Assembly (NCBI RefSeq): GCF_004571025.1 | Contig: NZ_SPQT01000039.1 | Coordinates: 1-64,000 of the forward strand | Direction: 5' to 3' | Length of the DNA: 64,000 nt | From: Bradyrhizobium niftali | GTDB lineage: Bacteria; Pseudomonadota; Alphaproteobacteria; Rhizobiales; Xanthobacteraceae | In this document: piece by piece, positions 51,588-59,697 of the stretch | How the letters are laid out: the number at the start of each line of letters is the position of its first letter | Numbering within the stretch: position 1 is the stretch's first letter | Made by a program: the position numbers and the translations under genes | The notes under the pieces: model-generated | Told to the model about the DNA's origin: nothing | The model's database searches: none | The model's input: the letters and a program-made list of their open reading frames with translations, nothing else

Positions 51588-52394
51588 ATGACGCCGTCCC
51601 GCGACTGGACCGAGATCCGCTGGGCCGATGCCGGCCCAACGGACGCGGCGCGCTGGATCGCGGTGCTGCCGCTGGCGGCGACCGAGCAGCACGGGCCGCA
51701 TCTGCCGCTCGTAACCGACGTGCTGATCGCCGACGCCTATCTGGCGCGCGTGCGCGAGCTCTTGCCCGCAACCGTTCCGGCCAGTTTTCTCCCCGTCGAA
51801 CCGGTCGGGATTTCCACCGAGCATATCGACTATCCGGGCACGCAGACGCTGCCGAACGACGTGGCGCTGAGGAAGTGGACCGCGATCGGCGAGGAGGTCG
51901 CGCGTCGCGGGGTGAAGAAGCTCGTCATCATCACCAGCCATGGCGGCAACAGCGCGGCAATGATGCTGGTCGCGCAGGATCTGCGCGCACATCACAAGCT
52001 GTTCGTAGTGACGACGTCCTGGTCACGGCTGTCGGGCGCGGACAAATTGTTCCCGGCCGAAGAGGTGCGCCACGGCATTCATGGCGGCGCGGTCGAGACC
52101 TCGATCATGCTGGCGCGCTATCCCGACCAGGTGCGGAAGGATGCGATCGCGGATTTTCCCGCGAGCAGCGTCGCGATGGAGACGCAGTATCGCTGGCTGT
52201 CGACGCAGCGGCCCGCGCCGTTCGCCTGGCAGGCGCAGGATCTCAACGCCAGCGGTGCCATCGGCAACGCGACGCTGGCCGTGCCGGAGAAGGGCGAGCG
52301 ATTGCTGGATCAGGGTGCGCGCGCCTTCTGCGAGCTGCTCACTGAAGTTGATAACTTCGACGTGAACAGGCTCGCCAAGGGCCCTCTCGGCTAA
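51588..52394 (+). CDS. creatininase-family amidohydrolase
   Basis: A 268-residue metal-dependent amidohydrolase: LPLAATEQHGPHLPLVTDVLIADAYL (Glu/His/Asp ligands), ISTEHIDYPGTQTL, VIITSHGGNSAAMML and HGGAVETSIMLARYPDQV. The family includes creatininase and the FAPy deformylase of F420/riboflavin synthesis. AAGGA precedes ATG 51588. It is divergent from an NMT1-type transporter operon, 150 bp between starts, so it probably hydrolyses the imported cyclic amide or pyrimidine-like compound. Confidence 0.93.
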   Translation: MTPSRDWTEIRWADAGPTDAARWIAVLPLAATEQHGPHLPLVTDVLIADAYLARVRELLPATVPASFLPVEPVGISTEHIDYPGTQTLPNDVALRKWTAIGEEVARRGVKKLVIITSHGGNSAAMMLVAQDLRAHHKLFVVTTSWSRLSGADKLFPAEEVRHGIHGGAVETSIMLARYPDQVRKDAIADFPASSVAMETQYRWLSTQRPAPFAWQAQDLNASGAIGNATLAVPEKGERLLDQGARAFCELLTEVDNFDVNRLAKGPLG

Positions 52395-52533
52395 CCAACA
52401 TCCTCCTGGAATCATTGAGGAAAGAACCTCAGCCCGGGGTCGCATCCGCCGTCTTCGAACCGGACGCGGGGAGCCTCCGTCCAACTGGGCACGCGGGCCA
52501 CAACGGACCGCCTCAACCCGGATGGAGTTTCAC

Positions 52534-52797
52534 ATGTCGATCAAGACCAAGATTGCCGCCGCAGCTCTCGCTGCCCTCGCCGTCACCGGCAGCATCGTGT
52601 CCACCACCTCCTCGGCCGAGGCCAAGCAGCCCGGCTGGGTCTGGGGTGTGGGTGCCGGCATCGCCACCGCCGCTGTGGTCGGCTCCGCGATCGCCGCCAG
52701 CAACGACCCCTATTACTACGGCTATCATCGCTGCGGCTGGGTCGCCCAGTACAACGCCTTCGGCCAGTACATTGGCCGCGTTCGCAGCTGTTACTGA
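52534..52797 (+). CDS. small exported protein, hypothetical
   Basis: An 87-residue protein: signal peptide (about 1-30, IAAAALAALAVTGSIVSTTSSAEA), a glycine/alanine hydrophobic stretch (WVWGVGAGIATAAVVGSAIAAS) and a Tyr/Cys-rich tail (DPYYYGYHRCGWVAQYNAFGQYIGRVRSCY). It has the same design as the glycine-zipper protein at 42439-42759. GGAG lies upstream of ATG 52534; the in-frame ATG at 52522 is less likely. A strong terminator follows at 52873. Confidence 0.85.
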   Translation: MSIKTKIAAAALAALAVTGSIVSTTSSAEAKQPGWVWGVGAGIATAAVVGSAIAASNDPYYYGYHRCGWVAQYNAFGQYIGRVRSCY

Positions 52798-52872
52798 TTT
52801 GAGTACCTGAGGCCGATCTCACGTGGATCCCGCGTCCGACACGGGCGCCTCATCCACCCCGTGTCGTGCCCC

Positions 52873-52904
52873 GACCCCGCCCGGCTGTCCCCCCGGGCGG
52901 GGTC
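52873..52904 (+). terminator. Rho-independent terminator-like hairpin
   Basis: GACCCCGCCCGG and CCGGGCGGGGTC form a perfect 12-bp stem with an 8-base loop; AACCATTTT follows. It ends the small exported protein transcript. Confidence 0.8.
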
Positions 52905-53005
52905 AACCATTTTAGCGCCAGAACAGCCCAACGGCTTGGCTCAGACTGTCCTTCCGATTACACGTTCCGCGTGTCAGGATACGAATCGGTGACTGAAGGG
53001 CGAGC

Positions 53006-53962
53006 GTGAATTGGCGGGTCTCAATTGGATCGATCCTGATTGCGATCCTGACATCGACACAGGCATTTCCCGAGACGGCGTCACAGCCGCAAACAGCGAT
53101 CCAAGGCAACAGTCGCCCCGCCGTGGACGTCGAACTCGTGATCGCGGTCGATGTTTCCTACTCGGTGGAGCCGGATGACCTGGCGGCTCAACGCGAAGGC
53201 TATGCCAAGGCCATTGTCTCGGAGGAGTTTCTGCGAGCCTTGCGGGCCGGTCCGATCGGCAAGATAGCGCTGAGCTATTTCGAATGGTCATCCACGAATG
53301 ACCAGAAAATCGTCGTCCCCTGGCGACAGATCGACGGACCGAAAGCGGCCGAGGCCGTTGCAACTGAACTCATGAAGGCCCCGATCCGCCGCGGTGCGCG
53401 CACTTCGATTTCGAGTGCGATCAAGTTCGCCATGCCGTTGTTCGAGCAGAACCCATACCGTGGCTCGCGCCGGGTCATCGACATTTCGGGCGACGGTCCC
53501 AACAACACCGGCGATCCTGTCGCCGCAGCGCGCGACTCGGCGTTGCAGCAGGGCATCGTCATCACCGGCCTGCCGGTCATGACCAATGCAACGCCCGCTG
53601 ATCCGACGGACTTTCAGCATATCGACCATATCGACTGGTACTACGAGGATTGCGTGATCGGCGGCCCGGGTTCCTTTGTCGTGCCGGTCACCGATCGCGA
53701 AAACTTCAAGGAGGCGATCCGGACCAAGCTGGCTCTCGAGGTCGCGGGCCGCACGCTGAATCAATCGCCTGCCCCTGCCGTGGACAAGGGGCCGCGGGTC
53801 CTTTGCACGATTGGCGAGAAGCTCTGGCAGCAGCGTTGGGACACGTACAGTGCGACGAACAAGAATACGCCCCGTCCGGCGAGCAAGGATACGATCCGTC
53901 CCGTCAGCAAGGACGACGCGTTGCTCAACAAGAAAATCAAGGGCATCTGCCGCGGCTGCTAG
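53006..53962 (+). CDS. exported DUF1194 (von Willebrand A-like) protein, copy 1
   Basis: A 318-residue exported protein of the DUF1194 family. Signal peptide about 1-22. The VWA-type metal motif DxSxS is D49-V-S51-Y-S53 in VELVIAVDVSYSVEPDD. Other family patches: ALSYFEWSSTNDQKIVVPW, ARTSISSAIKFAMPLFE, RRVIDISGDGPNNTG and HIDWYYEDCVIGGPGSFVVPV. VWA domains bind partner proteins through a metal ion; no DUF1194 role is established. A basic Lys/Arg-rich C-terminal tail (KNTPRPASKDTIRPVSKDDALLNKKIKGIC) is absent from copy 2. GTG start after GAAGGGCGAGC. A histidine kinase gene follows after 306 bp. Confidence 0.9.
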   Translation: MNWRVSIGSILIAILTSTQAFPETASQPQTAIQGNSRPAVDVELVIAVDVSYSVEPDDLAAQREGYAKAIVSEEFLRALRAGPIGKIALSYFEWSSTNDQKIVVPWRQIDGPKAAEAVATELMKAPIRRGARTSISSAIKFAMPLFEQNPYRGSRRVIDISGDGPNNTGDPVAAARDSALQQGIVITGLPVMTNATPADPTDFQHIDHIDWYYEDCVIGGPGSFVVPVTDRENFKEAIRTKLALEVAGRTLNQSPAPAVDKGPRVLCTIGEKLWQQRWDTYSATNKNTPRPASKDTIRPVSKDDALLNKKIKGICRGC

Positions 53963-54268
53963 TTGCTTTCCTTAGCCGCCGACCGACCGCCGACCTTCGC
54001 GGTTCCCTGTACCCTCGCATTCGTCCTGGCCTTGGACAGGTCTCCAGCAAAGGCCGGGCTCCGCTCGTGCAGTCGAAGGTTCTTGCCTCGTTAGGCAATG
54101 TTGCAGCCCCGTCACACGGGGGCTCAATTGCCGTCGCGACATGCCCGGGCCACTCCGGTTGACCGGGTGCATGACCTTCACCTATAGGCGGCGGCTGGAT
54201 GGTCCCTGGCTTCAACGAGTTCCGAGGACCGACGCAGAGCCAATCTTGCAGCCGACGGGGTCACGTGC
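53963..54268. other. gap between DUF1194 gene and kinase gene
   Basis: About 306 bp with no convincing gene. A short inverted motif CCCGGG lies near 54148. It may hold the kinase promoter; no copy of the TATACC(C/G)-type palindrome is present. Confidence 0.45.
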
Positions 54269-55438
54269 ATGTTCCAAGCCGTGAGCAGCCAGAGGTCTTC
54301 ACTGGTGTCCGACCGGACCCCGGAGCGCGCGGCGTTGGCTTCAAGATCCTCGTTCACGAGCCGTTCCGCGCTCTTGCCGATCACGGCGGCGACACTGGCC
54401 GCCGCAATCTTCGTCCTGGACACCCTGACGGACCTGGAGATTGCCGCTGCGGCACTCTATGTCGCGGTGATCCTCCTGTCGGTTCGCTTCTGTCACCGGC
54501 GAGGCGTGCTGCTGGTCGGGGGAACCTGCGTTGCGCTGACCATCGTCAGCTACCTGTTGACGCGTTCGGGATCGGCCTATTCGGGCGGCATCAATGGCGT
54601 GATCAGCCTCGCAGCTATCGCAGCCACAACCTATCTGGTGTTGAAAATCGAGTCGGCGCAGGCGGCAATCGATGAGACCCGCGCGCAGCTTGCCCATGTT
54701 TCGAGGGTCACGACGCTGGGCGAGTTGACGGCCGCGATCGCCCACGAGGTCAACCAGCCGCTCACCGCGGTCGTTGCCAGCGGCAATGCCAGCCTGCGCT
54801 GGCTCGCGGCAGACCCTCCCGACATCGAAGATGCGAACCGCGCAATCGAACGGATCGTCAGAGAAGCCACGCGCGCAAGCGAGATCGTCGGGCGAATTCG
54901 CGACCTTGCCAAGCGAGCGCCGAGCGCAACTTGCTGGTTCGACCTGGCCGAAACCATTTCGGCAACGATGACGCTGGTGCAGGGCCAGGTGAAGCAGCAT
55001 TCCATTGCACTGCGCACCGCGATCGAGACCGACCTTCCTCTGGTCCGTGGAGACCAGGTTCAACTGCAGCAAGTCATCCTGAATCTCCTCGTCAATGCAG
55101 TCGAAGCGCTGGCTGACGTGGGTCCTGGATCACGCGAATTGCGGGTCAGCGCAACGCAGAACGGGCAGGGTGTGGTTGTCACCATCGCCGATACGGGCAA
55201 GGGCTTCGGTCCCGACGGTGAGCGCATGTTCGATGCGTTCACCAGTACCAAACCGCAAGGCCTGGGCATGGGGCTCGCCATCGCTCGAACGCTGATCGAA
55301 GTCCACGGCGGACGGATCTGGACGGAAGCCAATCAACCCCGGGGAGCGCGGGTCCGATTTCTCCTTCCTCTTCCGGCACCAACACGCGGGACTGGAGCGG
55401 ATCATCTCGAGGGCGGGAAGCAGAAAAATGACCGATGA
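54269..55438 (+). CDS. membrane-bound sensor histidine kinase
   Basis: A 389-residue kinase: about four N-terminal helices (residues about 33-125: ITAATLAAAIFVLDTLTD, IAAAALYVAVILLSVRF, GVLLVGGTCVALTIVSYLL, GVISLAAIAATTYLVL), no large periplasmic or PAS domain, then dimerisation/phosphoacceptor box AIAHEVNQPLTAV with H159, N-box NLLVNAVEAL, G1 DTGKGFG, and G2 GLGMGLAIARTLIE. The HEVNQPL box is that of FixL-type kinases. The response-regulator gene overlaps its end by 11 bp. The short input region suggests sensing in or at the membrane. Confidence 0.94.
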   Translation: MFQAVSSQRSSLVSDRTPERAALASRSSFTSRSALLPITAATLAAAIFVLDTLTDLEIAAAALYVAVILLSVRFCHRRGVLLVGGTCVALTIVSYLLTRSGSAYSGGINGVISLAAIAATTYLVLKIESAQAAIDETRAQLAHVSRVTTLGELTAAIAHEVNQPLTAVVASGNASLRWLAADPPDIEDANRAIERIVREATRASEIVGRIRDLAKRAPSATCWFDLAETISATMTLVQGQVKQHSIALRTAIETDLPLVRGDQVQLQQVILNLLVNAVEALADVGPGSRELRVSATQNGQGVVVTIADTGKGFGPDGERMFDAFTSTKPQGLGMGLAIARTLIEVHGGRIWTEANQPRGARVRFLLPLPAPTRGTGADHLEGGKQKNDR

Positions 55439-56060
55439 CCCGATTGTCTTCATCATCGACGACGAGCCGGCCATTCTGGAGTCGCTCGACGACCTGTTTC
55501 GTTCCAGCGGTCTGCGCACCGCGTGTTTCCGTTGCATTCCCGACTTTCTGAATGCCAAGCGTCCGGAGGCTCCGGCCTGCCTGCTTCTGGACGTTCGCTT
55601 GCCGGGGCAAAGCGGTCTCGATTTCCACGATGAAATGGTCCGGTTGGGCCTTGATCTCCCCGTCGTCTTCATGACCGCACACGGAGACGTTCCGATGTCG
55701 GTCCGCGCCATGCGCAACGGCGCGGTGGACTTTCTCATCAAGCCGTTTCGCGAGGAGGACCTGCTGCAAGCCATTCAGGGAGGATTGGCCAGGGATCGGC
55801 TGCGGCGGGCAGGCGCGGCAGCCGTCGCTACCCTGAAAGAGAGGTATGACTGCCTGACCGAGCGCGAACGACAGGTCCTTTGGCTGGTCGTCTCGGGGCA
55901 AATGAACAAGCAAATTGCAGCCCGGCTTGAACTGAGCGTAATCACCGTCAAGGTCCACCGCGGACAGCTCATGCGAAAGCTCGGCGCGTCCTCGGTGATC
56001 GATCTGGTGCGGAAGACGGACATTCTGTCCCGCTGCCTCGGCGGGGACGCGCTGCATTAG
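55428..56060 (+). CDS. FixJ-type (LuxR/NarL output) response regulator
   Basis: A 210-residue regulator: a receiver domain with D10/D11/D12 pocket (FIIDDEP), phosphoacceptor D55 (LLLDVRLPG), T83 (FMTAHG) and K105 (LIKPF); then a LuxR HTH (about 142-188, LTERERQVLWLVVSGQMNKQIAARLELSVITVKVHRGQLMRKLG). FixJ/TodT-like. It is translationally coupled with the kinase. Its likely targets are the palindromes at 56089 and 57204. Confidence 0.94.
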   Translation: MTDDPIVFIIDDEPAILESLDDLFRSSGLRTACFRCIPDFLNAKRPEAPACLLLDVRLPGQSGLDFHDEMVRLGLDLPVVFMTAHGDVPMSVRAMRNGAVDFLIKPFREEDLLQAIQGGLARDRLRRAGAAAVATLKERYDCLTERERQVLWLVVSGQMNKQIAARLELSVITVKVHRGQLMRKLGASSVIDLVRKTDILSRCLGGDALH

Positions 56061-56088
56061 GCAACACGGCGGCAGCCGAACTCCCGCC

Positions 56089-56131
56089 TATACCCCGGTA
56101 TAATCGCTCTCTTTCGCAGCTCGGATAGGGT
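56089..56131 (+). promoter_or_regulatory. TATACCCCGGTATA dyad plus TAGGGT, promoter of DUF1194 copy 2
   Basis: TATACCCCGGTATA (56089-56102) followed by ATCGCT, TTTCGC and TAGGGT beginning at 56126, 37 nt after the dyad start. The same layout and spacing occur at 57205. If TAGGGT is a -10 hexamer, the dyad overlaps or abuts the -35, which is where a FixJ-type activator would bind. Confidence 0.65.
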
Positions 56132-56207
56132 TGTCGGCAAGACGCACTTTCTTGCTTTCCATCGCAGGCATTGCGTGTAACGATCTCAGCATGACGGGAG
56201 GGCTGCC

Positions 56208-57041
56208 ATGAATTGGCGTGTCTCGATCGGGTCAATGCTAGTCGCGACGCTGATCTCCGTGGCAGCCGCGGCCGCGCCGGGCTCGAAATCCCAGCTCGCC
56301 AAAGCCGGCGACGATGCGCCCTCCGTCGACGTCGAGCTCGTCATCGCGGTCGACGTATCCTATTCGATGGACCTGGATGAACTTGCGATTCAGCGCGAAG
56401 GCTATGAGCAGGCCGTTGTGTCGAAGGAATTTCTTCAGGCGCTGCGGGCCGGCCCCAACGGCAGGGTGGCGGTGACCTATTTCGAGTGGTCGGCGTCCAC
56501 CGATCAAAAGATCATCATCCCCTGGCGACTGATCGACGGACCGGAATCGGCGGACGCCGTAGCGGCCGAGATCATGAAGACGCCGGTTCGCCGGGGCTCA
56601 CGCACGTCGATCTCGGGCGCGATCGAGTTCGCCATGCCCTTGTTCGATGAGAATCCGTACCGGGGCTTGCGCCGCGTCATCGACATTTCCGGCGATGGCC
56701 CCAACAACAACGGCGTCCCTGTCGCCGGGCCGCGCGATGCTGCGCTCCAGAAGGGCATCGTCATCAACGGCCTACCGGTCATGGTCAAGGAACCATCCTT
56801 CGCGACCATGGATATCGACCATCTCGATTGGTACTACGAGGACTGCGTGATCGGCGGGCCGGGCTCGTTCGTGGTGGCGATCAACGATCGTGAGAAGTTC
56901 AAGGAAGCGATCCGCACCAAGCTGATCCTCGAGGTCGCAGGCCGTGTGCCGGAGCGCCGGATCGTACCCACTGCGGACGGGGAGCCGAGGGTTTCCTGTA
57001 CGATCGGCGAAAAGATCTGGCAGGAGCGGTGGGGCCGATAG
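56208..57041 (+). CDS. exported DUF1194 (von Willebrand A-like) protein, copy 2
   Basis: A 277-residue paralogue of the protein at 53006; both begin MNWRVSIGS and share about 70% identity by eye over the VWA-like core. The DxSxS motif falls at the same residues (D49, S51, S53: VELVIAVDVSYSMDLDE). Conserved patches YFEWSASTDQKIIIPWR, SRTSISGAIEFAMPLFDENPYRG, RRVIDISGDGPNN and HLDWYYEDCVIGGPGSFVV are intact. It lacks the basic tail of copy 1. Signal peptide about 1-23. GGAGGGCTGCC precedes the ATG. The dyad promoter lies 106 bp upstream. Confidence 0.9.
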   Translation: MNWRVSIGSMLVATLISVAAAAAPGSKSQLAKAGDDAPSVDVELVIAVDVSYSMDLDELAIQREGYEQAVVSKEFLQALRAGPNGRVAVTYFEWSASTDQKIIIPWRLIDGPESADAVAAEIMKTPVRRGSRTSISGAIEFAMPLFDENPYRGLRRVIDISGDGPNNNGVPVAGPRDAALQKGIVINGLPVMVKEPSFATMDIDHLDWYYEDCVIGGPGSFVVAINDREKFKEAIRTKLILEVAGRVPERRIVPTADGEPRVSCTIGEKIWQERWGR

Positions 57042-57049
57042 CCGCGACG

Positions 57050-57148
57050 ATGCTGAAGGACAGCTTGGTGTCTGCCGGCGCGGACGAGGCCAGCAGCATC
57101 TTCAAAGGCAAGATGAGCACGATCGGCGACCGTTCCAACCTTCCTTGA
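57050..57148 (+). CDS. possible small ORF after DUF1194 copy 2
   Basis: A 32-residue frame (MLKDSLVSAGADEASSIFKG...) starting 9 bp after the DUF1194 stop. The SD is weak. It does not match the tail of copy 1, so it is not a frameshifted extension. Possibly chance. Confidence 0.2.
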   Translation: MLKDSLVSAGADEASSIFKGKMSTIGDRSNLP

Positions 57149-57203
57149 AGTGGACGTGGACGAACCGCGGCGCGGTCATACGCCGCGTACGCGCTTCCGA
57201 CAG

Positions 57204-57247
57204 CTATACCCGGGTATAGTCGCGTTTTTGCGCTGCATCAGTAGGGT
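57204..57247 (+). promoter_or_regulatory. CTATACCCGGGTATAG dyad plus TAGGGT, upstream of porin gene
   Basis: A perfect 16-bp palindrome (57204-57219), then GTCGCG, TTTTTGCGC and TAGGGT starting at 57242: the same 37-nt distance from the TATACC start as at 56089/56126. It lies about 370 bp before the porin ATG, so the leader is long or a small ORF (57308-57481) is transcribed first. Confidence 0.65.
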
Positions 57248-57307
57248 CGCTGCGGATTTGCGATCAATCGGTGCGTTGCACCGTCGCGATCACGAGGGGA
57301 TGACCTC

Positions 57308-57481
57308 ATGCCTGCCCGCACCCGCCAGCGCGAACGCATCGATCGGGGTTACAAGTACCTCGCTACCAGCTTGAGGTCCCGTGAGTGCCGCCCGCCCCTT
57401 CGAGGATTTGTTGCAACCTCGTCACACAGTGGTGCGAACCATCGTCCGCGGCAATCCGTGTCAGTTGCTATTGCGAATTAA
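57308..57481 (+). CDS. possible small ORF in the porin leader
   Basis: A 57-residue frame, MPARTRQRERIDRGYKYLAT and on, basic at the N terminus, with GAGGGG 8 nt before the ATG. It begins about 60 bp downstream of the inferred transcript start of the dyad promoter. No family or hydrophobic segment. The SD and position are suggestive, but composition is not convincing. Confidence 0.25.
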   Translation: MPARTRQRERIDRGYKYLATSLRSRECRPPLRGFVATSSHSGANHRPRQSVSVAIAN

Positions 57482-57618
57482 TCGCAATAAGGTTTGCAAC
57501 AGACACGGGGACTTGGAAAGAAATCGCGTCGAATCGAGATCATCTCGGCCGATCGCGTGACCAACCGGAACCTGGTGACAGGATCGCCGCGAATCGGCAG
57601 GGATGTCGGTTGCGGCGG

Positions 57619-59658
57619 ATGGGACACATTCGCGTTTTGGGGGCGTGCGTTTTGACGTTGAGAGGTCACCGACACCGGTACTTGCGGACGGCCGCGGCGA
57701 TCGCCTCGGGCGTGCTGGCTTTTCCGTGTGCAAGCTTGGCAGCCGACCTGCCGCTGAAGGCGCGCACGGCAAAGACCCTTTACGATTGGACCGGCTTCTA
57801 TGTCGGCGGTCATTTCGGCTACGGCGATGCGAGCTTCGGACCCGGCACCAACCCGCTGCCCTTGCAGGGCGTGATCCTGCCGCCCAGCGCCACCGGGCTC
57901 AGCGGCGGCTATCAGCTCGGCTATAATCGCCAGCTCGCCAACCGCGTCGTGCTCGGGATCGAGGCGGACTCCACGTTCAGCGGTGCGCGCGACATCGTCG
58001 CGCATGAACGGTCACCGGCGCCGTTCAATACCACGATCGACTATGTCGGCACCGTGCGCGGCCGCATCGGCTATGCTTTCGACCGCTTGATGCCTTTCGT
58101 CACTGGCGGTTTCGCCTGGGGCCACACCCACATCAACGTCAACGATGCCGACGGCGTCACCGAGCTGTTCCCGGTCGGCAAATATCAGACCGGCTGGACG
58201 GCGGGACTCGGCCTTGAATTCGCCGTCAGCGGCAATTGGACCGCGAAGGCCGAATATGACTACGTCGCACTGTCGCGCCGGACCTACGATCTCAGCGGCT
58301 TCGGCCTTGCCAATGTCGATGTCGAACCGCGCGTTCACCTGTTCAAGCTTGGCCTGAACTACCAGTTTGGCGACACGCCCTGGATGGCGCCCATCAATGG
58401 CAGGACGAAACTGCCGGAATCCAGCGACTGGAATGTCCACGCCCAGACGACTTTGCTGCCACAGGGCTATGGGCCGATCCACTCGCCCTATGCGAGTCCG
58501 CAGAGCCTTCCCGGCAGCGGCCAGTTTCAGGCGACATGGACGACCACGGCCTTCCTGGGCGCGCGGCTGTGGGATGGCGGCGAGTTCTATTTCAATCCGG
58601 AATTGGCGCAGGGCTTTGGCCTCAACGGCACGCTCGGCCTTGCCGGCTTCTCCAATGGCGAGGCGCAGAAGGCCGGTGCGCCATTCCCGAAGATCCGTGC
58701 GCAGCGCTATTATTTCAAGCAGACCTTCGGCCTCGGCGGCGAGCAGGAGGAAGTGCCGGACGCCCCGAACCAGCTGGCCGGCAAGCGCGATATCGACCGC
58801 GTCACGCTGATCGTCGGCCGCTTCGCCGTCGGCGATTTCTTCGACGGCAACTCCTACGCCAAGGACCCGCGCGCCGACTTCATGAACTGGGCAATGTGGT
58901 CGTCGGGGGCCTACGACTTCCCGGCCGATCTGCCCGGCTACACCCGCGGCGCCGTGGTCGAGCTCAATCGCAAGGATTGGGCGGTCCGCGGCGGCCTGTT
59001 CCAGGTCCCCGATGCGCCCAACAGCGATACGCTGGTTTACAAGACGGGCGGCGCGGTCGTCGAATTCGAGGAGCGCCATTCGATCTTCGAGCAGCCGGGC
59101 AAGCTGCGGGTCGGTACGTTCTACAACAGCGGCAATACCGCCAATTACCGCGAAGTGGTCGCGATCGCCGCTGCCAACCCTGCGCTCGACATCAACGACA
59201 TCACCGTCGCCAACCAGCGCGACCGTTCGAAATACGGCTTCTACGTCAATCTCGAGCAGCAGATCGTCAAGGACGTCGGGCTGTTCGCCCGCGGGAGCTG
59301 GAATGACGGCCAGAACCAGATCCTGTCCTTCACCGACATCGACCGCAGCGTATCGGGCGGCCTGTCGATCAAGGGCAGCTTTTGGGGGCGGCCGGACGAT
59401 ACGATCGGCATCGGCGGCGCCGTCAACGGGCTTTCCGCCGCGCACCGCGACTTCCTTGCCGCCGGCGGCACCGGCCTGCTGATCGGCGACGGGCAGCTCA
59501 ACTACAGTCCGGAACGCATCCTCGAAGCCTATTATGCCTGGAAGCTCAATTCCTGGACGACTATGACGTTCGATTACCAGTTCATCACAAACCCGGCCTA
59601 CAACGCCGACCGCGGGCCGGTCTCGATCTTCTCCGGACGCCTGCACGCCGAGTTCTAG
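57619..59658 (+). CDS. two-domain outer-membrane protein: Omp25/31-like barrel fused to OprB-type porin
   Basis: A 679-residue outer-membrane protein. Signal peptide to about residue 40 (LAFPCASLAADLP). Residues about 50-255 are an 8-strand barrel of the Omp25/Omp31 type (YDWTGFYVGGHFGYGDASFG, TVRGRIGYAFDRLMPFVTGGFAWGHTH, WTAKAEYDYVALSRR). Residues about 275-679 are an OprB carbohydrate-porin domain (WNVHAQTTLLPQGYG, GARLWDGGEFYFNPELAQGFGLN, RVTLIVGRFAVGDFFD, final strand TMTFDYQFITNPAYNADRGPVSIFSGRLHAEF). It ends with Phe as barrel proteins do. The ATG at 57619 gives the proper signal peptide; the upstream open frame is spurious. The permease gene follows after 39 bp. Confidence 0.9.
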   Translation: MGHIRVLGACVLTLRGHRHRYLRTAAAIASGVLAFPCASLAADLPLKARTAKTLYDWTGFYVGGHFGYGDASFGPGTNPLPLQGVILPPSATGLSGGYQLGYNRQLANRVVLGIEADSTFSGARDIVAHERSPAPFNTTIDYVGTVRGRIGYAFDRLMPFVTGGFAWGHTHINVNDADGVTELFPVGKYQTGWTAGLGLEFAVSGNWTAKAEYDYVALSRRTYDLSGFGLANVDVEPRVHLFKLGLNYQFGDTPWMAPINGRTKLPESSDWNVHAQTTLLPQGYGPIHSPYASPQSLPGSGQFQATWTTTAFLGARLWDGGEFYFNPELAQGFGLNGTLGLAGFSNGEAQKAGAPFPKIRAQRYYFKQTFGLGGEQEEVPDAPNQLAGKRDIDRVTLIVGRFAVGDFFDGNSYAKDPRADFMNWAMWSSGAYDFPADLPGYTRGAVVELNRKDWAVRGGLFQVPDAPNSDTLVYKTGGAVVEFEERHSIFEQPGKLRVGTFYNSGNTANYREVVAIAAANPALDINDITVANQRDRSKYGFYVNLEQQIVKDVGLFARGSWNDGQNQILSFTDIDRSVSGGLSIKGSFWGRPDDTIGIGGAVNGLSAAHRDFLAAGGTGLLIGDGQLNYSPERILEAYYAWKLNSWTTMTFDYQFITNPAYNADRGPVSIFSGRLHAEF

Positions 59659-59697
59659 CCCACCACTTCAGCCCAATCTTCCAGAAGGGCAGGCCGC

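Noticed and set aside
58012..59646. 544-residue minus-strand frame
   Set aside because: Mirror of the porin gene; no domain.
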